64,000 nucleotides of DNA, from positions 310,001-374,000 of the forward strand of contig NZ_JALLIN010000001.1 in assembly GCF_023630175.1 (NCBI RefSeq). Direction: 5' to 3'. Numbering within the stretch: the first letter of the stretch is position 1; every line of letters starts with the position of its first letter. The notes beneath the pieces were generated by a model, which did not search any database, was not told the origin of the DNA, and saw nothing but the letters and a program-made list of their open reading frames with translations. This document shows positions 7,864 through 13,924 of this stretch, piece by piece. Source of the DNA: Streptomyces cellostaticus (GTDB taxonomy: Bacteria; Actinomycetota; Actinomycetes; Streptomycetales; Streptomycetaceae). A program made the translations under genes and the position numbers.

Positions 7864-7947
7864 AAATCACGTCGCGGAAGCCGAGTGTTGCGTAACCGCA
7901 GGTCAGCGCAGGTTTCGGCCCCCTGGAGCGGCCTGGCGTTCACCCAA

Positions 7948-7969
7948 AGCGTCAAACGAGCGTCACGAC
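7948..7969. repeat. Arm-like repeat right of end-duplication 1
   Basis: AGCGTCAAACGAGCGTCACG and the next two bases form a 22-bp sequence identical to 9625-9646. It lies 85 bases right of core 1; the other copy lies 84 bases right of core 2. Confidence 0.6.
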
Positions 7970-8081
7970 GATACCCATCAGCGTTTCCGCCGAGCCGAAC
8001 TGGACGGACAGCGACCACGGCCTCCTGGCCACCACGTCTTGCTCGCAGACAACCGCTGGGAGAACCGTCACGGCTCCCAGG

Positions 8082-8834
8082 TCACCGATTCCCGTAGTCC
8101 TCCACCAGGGTGCCGATGAGCGAGAGGAGGGCGTCGGCGCGGCGCCGGTCCTCGCGCTGGGCGCGCAGGGCCTCGTCGGCGGCCCGCAGGCGGGCCAGGG
8201 CGGCCGGCTCCTCGTCCTCCACGTCGTAGATCACCGGCTCAGTGACCAGGTCCAGGCACTCGGTGAACAGCCGTCGGGTGGCGTCGGACGGCTCATCGGG
8301 ATCGGGCATGTCGAACGAGCTGGTCAGGTAGCGCGCCGGATCAGTGAGGCTCCACCCGACGACTGCGCCGTGCTGGACGAGGAGCGCCACGTCGGGGGCG
8401 ATGCCGATGCGTGCCTCCAGCGGCTCGTCCAGCACATCGAGGTCGCGCAGGCAGGTCAGCACGGCATCCCCGGGAGCGCGGCACAGCACCGTGCACATCT
8501 CGTGCCGGAAGTCCCGGACCTGGTCCGCCCGGAGCCCGCCCGGGCGTACCGCAGGTCTGCGGGGGAGGCGGGCGGAGTCCTCGGCAGAGGCGACAACTTC
8601 CGGCATCCGGAACTCGGCCCCGACGAGTTGTCGGCCGGCCCGGTCGAACCGGAGGACGTCAGGAGCGTCCCACAGCTGGTCCTGGCTGCCGAACGTGTCC
8701 GCAAGGAATCTCTCCCGTCCCACCACGTCCGCGTACTGTGCCACGCGCACGGAGGTGCCCGTCAGGCGGGGGGTGATGTGCAGCGGTTCGTCCGTCACGG
8801 TCACGCACCAGTCGCCGTCGAGCGTCAGTTTCAT
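8082..8834 (-). CDS. Candidate immunity protein for the adjacent toxin tip
   Basis: A 250-residue protein from the ATG giving MKLTLDGDWCVTVTDEPLHI; an upstream in-frame start at 8882 would overlap the preceding gene. I do not recognise a family with certainty. It has no signal peptide or membrane segment, and it ends in a charged helical stretch (LRAADEALRAQREDRRRADA). It begins 14 bases after the stop of a gene that looks like the toxic tip of a polymorphic toxin, the normal position for an immunity gene. That position is the only ground for the functional guess; a regulatory or unrelated role is possible. Confidence 0.5.
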   Translation of the reverse strand: MKLTLDGDWCVTVTDEPLHITPRLTGTSVRVAQYADVVGRERFLADTFGSQDQLWDAPDVLRFDRAGRQLVGAEFRMPEVVASAEDSARLPRRPAVRPGGLRADQVRDFRHEMCTVLCRAPGDAVLTCLRDLDVLDEPLEARIGIAPDVALLVQHGAVVGWSLTDPARYLTSSFDMPDPDEPSDATRRLFTECLDLVTEPVIYDVEDEEPAALARLRAADEALRAQREDRRRADALLSLIGTLVEDYGNR

Positions 8835-8847
8835 CGTCCTCGCTGCC

Positions 8848-9240
8848 TCATCTGATCTGCACCGCTGGAGCCCGATAGCCACCCTTGGTGGGAATGCTGC
8901 CGTTCACGATGTCCTCGTGTGTCACCGGCACACCGGGGTCTGTGACTTTGCCGCCGAGTGCCTCGGCCCCGGATTTGCCCTTGATGCCCGACGGACCGTA
9001 GGCCGTGATGGCCTGGCCCTGGGTGTTGCCGGGCCCGTCGACCACGACGATGTCCTCGCCCTGCCGGAAGGTGAGTCTTTCGCCCGTGCCCGTCGACTGG
9101 TACACCGCGTCCGGATTCTTCAGGATCTCCATGACCCGTTCATCAGTGAAGCCGTGCCTGGTGTCCCCGTGGTAATCGAGGTGCTTCTTGAACTCGCCGT
9201 TCTGCGCCCTCTCGATGACGTCGGATACCCCGGCAACCAC
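8848..9240 (-). pseudogene. Orphan C-terminal tip of a polymorphic toxin (BECR-like RNase candidate)
   Basis: A 130-residue frame: HLDYHGDTRHGFTDERVMEI, then a Tyr/Ser-rich strand and EDIVVVDGPGNTQGQAITAY. The spacing of His, Arg-His, Thr and the closing strand resembles the barnase/EndoU/ColicinE5/RelE-type toxin tips carried by Rhs and YD-repeat proteins. An in-frame TGA sits 12 bases before the GTG at 9240 and no ribosome-binding site is visible, so this is a detached tip without its delivery protein. It may be silent, or it may serve as a spare cassette for recombination with a full-length toxin gene. Confidence 0.5.
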
Positions 9241-9300
9241 GGAGCCGTGTCAGCAGGACCACACGGCCACCTCGAACGACACCCGCCTGATGTGATGGGT

Positions 9301-9328
9301 CTTCAGAACGAGCGTCACACGAGCGTCA
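9301..9328. repeat. Arm-like repeats left of end-duplication 2
   Basis: CTTCAGAACGAGCGTCA (9301-9317) is identical to 12302-12318, and a second CGAGCGTCA follows at 9320-9328. The GAGCGTCA octamer is the same as in the right-hand arm repeats. Confidence 0.6.
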
Positions 9329-9501
9329 ACAACCCGACGAACGCGTGGCCGTGCGAATTGCCACCGTCGGCGTGCCCACCTGAAACCGCAGGTCAGGCGG
9401 GTATTACAGATGAGCCCCGTGCTTCACTTGTTGGACCAGCGGAAACAGGTCAAGCGGACGACGGACACCACGAAACCGCAGGTCAGCCGCCCTACTTCAC
9501 C

Positions 9502-9541
9502 GGCTCCAGAATCGCCACGCACTCCACGTGATGCGTCATCG
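9502..9541. repeat. Duplicated 3' end of the methyltransferase gene, copy 2
   Basis: Second copy of the 40-bp block, identical to 7824-7863 and 12492-12531. On the minus strand MTHHVECVAILEP is followed by VK and a stop, a third variant tail. A second short repeat, CGGAAACAGGTC, lies left of it (9440-9451) and recurs at 12430-12441 and 12530-12541, the last being just inside the methyltransferase gene. The interval 9241-9777 holds this block and its flanks and no gene that I can support. Confidence 0.78.
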
Positions 9542-9624
9542 GAAAGGTGTCGGCCGGAGGGAGTCTCGGAAAGGCCAGGTCAGGACCTATTTCTCAGCTC
9601 GCGACCCTGCGTACGGGCGGCCAG

Positions 9625-9646
9625 AGCGTCAAACGAGCGTCACGAC
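9625..9646. repeat. Arm-like repeat right of end-duplication 2
   Basis: A 22-bp sequence identical to 7948-7969, containing two GCGTCA elements in direct order, 84 bases right of the core. Confidence 0.6.
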
Positions 9647-9777
9647 CGAGAGTCCATTCCTCCTCTTCGGGCAGAACAGGCTGCCACGACCAGCTCCCCT
9701 CCACGAGCCCGCTCCCGCTCACTCCGGACGCAAGCTCGCCCATCCCGCGCCACCTCTCCGGCCGCCATAATGGAGGC

Positions 9778-10170
9778 ATGTCCTCCAGCCCACAGCCCCC
9801 CGCACACACGCCGAGCGACCTCTCGGGCGCGGTCGCCGAGGACCTCGCGCTGTACCGGGAGAAGTTCCGCCGTCGTCTGCCGGAGTCGCTGGACGAGTTG
9901 CGCGGGCCGACCCACGGTGTAGTGGATCTGCCGCTGCACATGGCCTGGTCCGGGATGACCTCATACGACCTGGGCAAGCCGCGTCAGCGCATGGGCCTGT
10001 ACCGCACCGTCCTGCACGAGGGCCTGCACGACGACCTGCCCCGCTACCTCAACCAGGACCTGTTCCTCCAGCTGTGGCCAGTGCTGCGCACCCTCGTCGG
10101 CCGCACCGTCCGCGCCGTATGGGAAGACGCCTTCCCCCAGCTCGCCCCGCGCACCCGGGCGGCCGCGTGA
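9778..10170 (+). CDS. Conserved hypothetical, first gene of the AbiEii-type pair
   Basis: A 130-residue protein starting at ATG 9778 with GGAGG two bases before the start triplet. The sequence (EDLALYREKFRRRLPESLDE, then VVDLPLHMAWSGMTSYDLGK and LYRTVLHEGLHDDLPRYLNQ) is mostly helical with no membrane segment and matches no family I can name. It is not the winged-helix AbiEi antitoxin usually paired with AbiEii. Its stop overlaps the GTG start of the nucleotidyltransferase (GTGA), so the two are translated together and it probably acts as partner or antitoxin. Confidence 0.65.
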   Translation: MSSSPQPPAHTPSDLSGAVAEDLALYREKFRRRLPESLDELRGPTHGVVDLPLHMAWSGMTSYDLGKPRQRMGLYRTVLHEGLHDDLPRYLNQDLFLQLWPVLRTLVGRTVRAVWEDAFPQLAPRTRAAA

Positions 10171-10844
10171 CGGACATGCCTGAGCTGCACGCGCGGCTCC
10201 TGGCGGATGTGATCGCGCTCGGCTCCCCATATCCGCTGGTTCTCACCGGTGGATATGCCGTGCGGGCGCACCGTCTCGTGAACCGCCCCAGCCAGGATCT
10301 TGACGTCGCCACCGAGAATCCGGCGCCCATGGCCGACATCGCCGCCACGGTCCGCGCCGGCCTGGAAGCCCGCGGCTGGAAGGTGCAGGCGCTGGAGACC
10401 GCTCCGCTGTCCGCCCGCTTCACCGTGGCCGATCCGACCACCGGGCAGGAATGCGAAGTCGACATTCTCAAGGAGATCTTCTGGCGACCGGCCGCCCAGA
10501 GCGCGTACGGGCCCGTCCTCGCGGAGGAGGACGTGATCGGGACCAAGGTCCGCGCTCTCGCCGACCGCGGAGCGCCCCGCGACCTGATCGACGTGTTCGC
10601 AGCCTCCCGTCGCTGGACCAGAGCCGAACTCGAGGAGTTCGGCCGCCGCCATGCCCGCGGCCGCTTCGAGCGCGAGGATCTGCAGTCGAACCCCACGGGC
10701 GCCGAGTGGACCGACGACGAAGCCTTTGCCGCCTACGGGCTCGATGACGCCACCATCACCGCGCTCCGTGCTTGGGCTGTGGAGTGGGCCGACGACCTCG
10801 CGGCCCGTCTCCTCGAAGAGGCCGATAATCCGGACATCGACTGA
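10167..10844 (+). CDS. AbiEii/AbiGii-type nucleotidyltransferase toxin
   Basis: A 225-residue protein of the minimal nucleotidyltransferase superfamily. The motif GGYAVRAHRLVNRPSQDLDV (residues about 28-47) holds the Gly-Gly and the DxD-type metal site, and ECEVDILKEIFW supplies the third acidic residue. AbiEii toxins transfer nucleotides, in studied cases to tRNA, and abort phage infection. The GTG start overlaps the upstream gene by four bases; ATG 10176 is an alternative. The protein is shorter than classical AbiEii (about 300 residues), which puts it with the compact actinobacterial forms. It lies inside the hotspot between two duplicated gene ends. Confidence 0.78.
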   Translation: MTDMPELHARLLADVIALGSPYPLVLTGGYAVRAHRLVNRPSQDLDVATENPAPMADIAATVRAGLEARGWKVQALETAPLSARFTVADPTTGQECEVDILKEIFWRPAAQSAYGPVLAEEDVIGTKVRALADRGAPRDLIDVFAASRRWTRAELEEFGRRHARGRFEREDLQSNPTGAEWTDDEAFAAYGLDDATITALRAWAVEWADDLAARLLEEADNPDID

Positions 10845-10966
10845 TCACGTCCAAATGAGGGCTCGCGGTGAGACCGCAGGGCGTGTGCGCTGAAATCTGC
10901 CGTACCGTACAGTGCCAGGGTGGTCACCATGAGTGCCCACGGATGCGGGGTGCCCGCCGGGGCCGG

Positions 10967-11842
10967 CTACAGGTGCAGTCCCACATGGTTCACGATGAAC
11001 CGCTTCTCCTCGGAGTCGAGGGCGAAGTAGATGCGTCCGACCTCATTGGGCGAGACGGCATCCCGGACCTTGATGTGTGACAGTCCGTCCCAACGTTTTC
11101 CGTTGAACATGAAGTAGCGCTTGTCCTTGTCCTTGCTGAGTTTCTCGTCGTTGGGCGCAACCTGCTCGTGGGCCCGGCGGACGGCCTGTGCGGTCACGTA
11201 GTTCAGGGTCACCACCTGAGCCAGGCCCGCGAGTTGTCCCGACGCATCGGCCGCCGCGCTCCATCCCGCCTGGTCCCTGGGGTGCATCAGGAGAATGGGG
11301 AGGCGCGTGCGCAGCGCCAGCACGTCGAGGAGTACGTCAGCGTGACTCTCCTCCCGGATCCTCTCGTATCGCCCCGTGGCGAGCTGGCTCAGCACCCGCA
11401 CCTCAAGTTGCTCGTCGCCGAGCACCGCCCGCAACAGGTTGGGGCGCTTGAGCGGCGGATCCTGCACCGGCGCTATCCAGCCGTCGGGGATCTCCCTCCC
11501 CATGACGATCCTGAGCCCGCCGCCTTCTCCCGACTGGGAGACCGTGACCCGGGTGACAAACTGGGCCGGTCCCGTAGACAGCGGCTGGTGGATGGTCATG
11601 CGCAGGGCGCGAGTGAGTTCGTCGCCCGCCACGGTCCAGCTCACTGCGCGGTCACCATGGCCGGTAATCTTGCCGGCGAGCACCGCCCGGCCATCCCTGT
11701 CGAGTTCGGTCGCCGACGGTGCTGGTACACGTCCGCGGTGGCCAAGCCAGTCGGCGAGATGCCCGCGAAGGCTCTCATAGACGTGGCCCGGCTGCTCCTG
11801 GGCGGACCGGATGTCGAAACTGACGGCATACAGCGCCTGCAC
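10967..11842 (-). CDS. Unassigned soluble protein in the hotspot
   Basis: A 291-residue protein, convergent to the nucleotidyltransferase gene. GTG 11842 is preferred over GTG 11857 because AGGGGA lies five to six bases before it. I recognise no family. The N-terminal 110 residues contain a dimer-like strand pattern (VQALYAVSFDIRS, then RAVSWTVAGDELTRALRMTI). The middle has RLPILLMHPRDQAGW followed by LAQVVTLNYVTAQAVRRAHE, reminiscent of a domain that tests a rival activity. The C-terminus (KRYFMFNGKRWDGLSHIKVR, then EEKRFIVNHVGLHL) is beta-rich. No signal peptide or membrane segment. A role in defence is suggested only by location. Confidence 0.7.
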   Translation of the reverse strand: MQALYAVSFDIRSAQEQPGHVYESLRGHLADWLGHRGRVPAPSATELDRDGRAVLAGKITGHGDRAVSWTVAGDELTRALRMTIHQPLSTGPAQFVTRVTVSQSGEGGGLRIVMGREIPDGWIAPVQDPPLKRPNLLRAVLGDEQLEVRVLSQLATGRYERIREESHADVLLDVLALRTRLPILLMHPRDQAGWSAAADASGQLAGLAQVVTLNYVTAQAVRRAHEQVAPNDEKLSKDKDKRYFMFNGKRWDGLSHIKVRDAVSPNEVGRIYFALDSEEKRFIVNHVGLHL

Positions 11843-12301
11843 GGCGGCTCCCCTCACCCCCGATGCCCTGCGCGACGACCGTTTCCCCCTCGAAAGCGGT
11901 CAGGGCACCGCTCGGAGAGCAACCGTAATACCGCCGCGCCCAGGTCCGTAATGCCCTGGGCGGGGCTTCGGGGCCGACCGGTCCGGTCAATCGAACGTCA
12001 GAACTGCTGGCCCCGACAGCCAGATGGAACGGGGAGCCGTCGTGCACTCCGCCCGGACCGTCTTACCGGACCGGGGCGGTGGCGTACGCACAGTCGGCGG
12101 CAAACGCATCGACCAAGAGCAGCCTGCGGCCATTCGCCCTCGTCCGGATCGGGAGCCGGTCGCGGCAGCCGGGTGGGGCTGCATTACATCGATCTTGGTT
12201 GCGCCCTCTCCGCCGAGTGAAGCCCGCTCAACCGGTTCCCAATGCGGCCGCGCTAGAGGAGTCGCACAACCGCCCGGACGCAACTTGCTGATCTGACGGG
12301 G
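11843..12301. other. Intergenic, nothing recognised
   Basis: About 460 bases between the unassigned gene and the arm repeat. Frames here are short and have no family signature. TCGAACGTCA at 11991-12000 resembles a degenerate arm repeat. Confidence 0.3.
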
Positions 12302-12318
12302 CTTCAGAACGAGCGTCA
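12302..12318. repeat. Arm-like repeat left of the methyltransferase gene end
   Basis: CTTCAGAACGAGCGTCA, identical to 9301-9317, 174 bases left of the 40-bp block that is the real 3' end of the methyltransferase gene. Only one GAGCGTCA is present here. Confidence 0.6.
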
Positions 12319-12472
12319 GCAGCCCGAGAACCGCGCGGACACGACTTGCACCGCCGCCGCTACTCCCGCCTGAGTCCGCAGGCCGGGCGGCCTTCACGGA
12401 CGATCTCCACCGTTCACCCGTTGGACGCACGGAAACAGGTCGAGCAACCCGCCTGGACAACAAAAGCGCAGG

Positions 12473-13801
12473 TCAGGACCCCTTGCCCACAGGCTCCAGA
12501 ATCGCCACGCACTCCACGTGATGCGTCATCGGAAACAGGTCGAACGCCCGCAGCGTCCGCACCCGGTACCCCCCGTCCCGGAAGTACCCCAGGTCGCGGG
12601 CGAGGGCGGCCGGGTCGCAGGCCACGTAGGCGATGCGGCGGGCGCCGAGGGAGGTGAGCTGTTCGACGGTCCGGCGGCCGGCGCCGGCGCGGGGCGGGTC
12701 GAGGACGATCAGGTCGACCTCGGTGATGCCGGTGCGCGGGAGGACCGACTCGACCTTGCCCTGCTCGACGCGGACCCGCGGGAAGTCCGCCAGGTTGTGC
12801 CGCGCGTCCTCCACCGCCCGCTTGCCGGACTCGATGCCGAGGACCGCGCCCTTCTCGCCGAGGCGGTCGGCCAGGGCGCCGGCGAACAGGCCCACGCCGC
12901 AGTAGAGGTCCAGGGCCATCTCGCCCTTGCGGGGCAGCAGGCCCTGCATGACGGCCTTGACGAGGGTGTCGGCGGCCTTCGGGTGGACCTGCCAGAAGCC
13001 GCCGCTGCCGACGCGGTACGTGTGGTCGTCGGCGCGCTCGCGCACGAACGCGCGGCCGTGGACCCGGTGGATGCCGCCGTCCTTCTCGTCCACGCGCATC
13101 ACGGAGACGGGCCGGTCGAGCTCGACCAGGGGCAGCCGGGCGCCGGGCCGCGGCTCAAGGATCACCATGCGGTCCTGGGAACCGGTCGCGGCGATCGCCT
13201 CGACGGAGGCCATGCCCGCCCAGTCCCGGTCCTCGATGCCGAGCTCGCTGACGCCGGGCGCGGCGATCATGCAGTGGTCGATCGGCTCGACCTCGTGGGA
13301 GCGGTGGCGGCGCAGTCCGGCGTTGCCGTCCGCGTCGACCGCGTACTGGACCCGCGTCCGCCACTGCGGGACCTGGCCGGCGGGCAGCTTGTCGCCCTCG
13401 GCCGGCACCACCGTGCCGTCCCAGCCGGCCTCCTCCGGGGTGAGGCCCGCGAGCCGCTGGAGCTGCTCGGCGATCACCTCGCCCTTCAGGCGCCGCTGGG
13501 CGCCCGGCTTGGCGTGCTGCCAGTCGCAGCCGCCGCAGCGGCCGGGACCGGCGTAGGGGCATGGCGCCTCGATGCGGTCCTTGGACGCTTCGAGGATCTC
13601 GACGGCGTCCGCGCGCAGGAAGCGGGCGCCCTCCTCGCCCTCGGTCACCCGGGCCACCACCCGCTCGCCCGGCAGTGTGTGCCGGACGAAGAGCACCTGG
13701 CCCTCGGCGGTACGGGCGATGCAGTGGCCGCCGTGGGCGACGGGGCCGATCTCGACCTCGTACTCCTCGCCCACCAGAGACTTCGTCGGTTCTGTCCGCA
13801 T
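12473..13801 (-). CDS. Class I SAM-dependent RNA (uracil-5)-methyltransferase, TrmA/RlmD family
   Basis: A 442-residue enzyme that methylates uridine C5 in 23S rRNA or tRNA. An N-terminal TRAM-like RNA-binding domain (EVEIGPVAHGGHCIARTAEG) is followed by an Fe-S-type cysteine cluster, CPYAGPGRCGGC, SAM motif I DLYCGVGLFAG, the catalytic nucleophile in YVACDPAALARDL, and the general-base tail MTHHVECVAILEP. The last 40 bases including that tail (12492-12531) are duplicated twice to the left, so the gene end serves as an insertion site that leaves the protein complete. The tail here reads VGKGS after the conserved block. Confidence 0.9.
   Translation of the reverse strand: MRTEPTKSLVGEEYEVEIGPVAHGGHCIARTAEGQVLFVRHTLPGERVVARVTEGEEGARFLRADAVEILEASKDRIEAPCPYAGPGRCGGCDWQHAKPGAQRRLKGEVIAEQLQRLAGLTPEEAGWDGTVVPAEGDKLPAGQVPQWRTRVQYAVDADGNAGLRRHRSHEVEPIDHCMIAAPGVSELGIEDRDWAGMASVEAIAATGSQDRMVILEPRPGARLPLVELDRPVSVMRVDEKDGGIHRVHGRAFVRERADDHTYRVGSGGFWQVHPKAADTLVKAVMQGLLPRKGEMALDLYCGVGLFAGALADRLGEKGAVLGIESGKRAVEDARHNLADFPRVRVEQGKVESVLPRTGITEVDLIVLDPPRAGAGRRTVEQLTSLGARRIAYVACDPAALARDLGYFRDGGYRVRTLRAFDLFPMTHHVECVAILEPVGKGS
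12492..12531. repeat. Native 3'-end block of the methyltransferase gene (copy 3)
   Basis: The in-place copy of the 40-bp block also found at 7824-7863 and 9502-9541. All three are in the same orientation, giving 1678 and 2990 bases from one start to the next. Confidence 0.78.
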
Positions 13802-13884
13802 GGTGGGGTGACTCCAGATCGGGAAGGGGAGGGGCCGCAGCCGGTGGGCCCTGACAACAGCCCACCAGTCTACGGCCTCTCCCC

Positions 13885-13910
13885 GACGCCTCGGACGGAC
13901 GCCTCGGACG
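13885..13910. repeat. Two 13-bp tandem repeats
   Basis: GACGCCTCGGACG occurs twice in tandem (13885-13897, 13898-13910) with a third partial unit, in the gap between the methyltransferase and permease genes. No function is apparent. Confidence 0.5.
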
Positions 13911-13924
13911 GACGCCCGGCCGCC

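Noticed and set aside
12024..12296. Small + strand gene in the gap left of the methyltransferase gene
   Set aside because: Codon third positions are not clearly biased, there is no convincing ribosome-binding site and no recognisable product.
7801..12541. CRISPR-like array from the repeated 40-bp blocks
   Set aside because: Only three copies, spaced by kilobases of genes, and the repeat is a coding segment of the methyltransferase; an attachment-site reading fits better.
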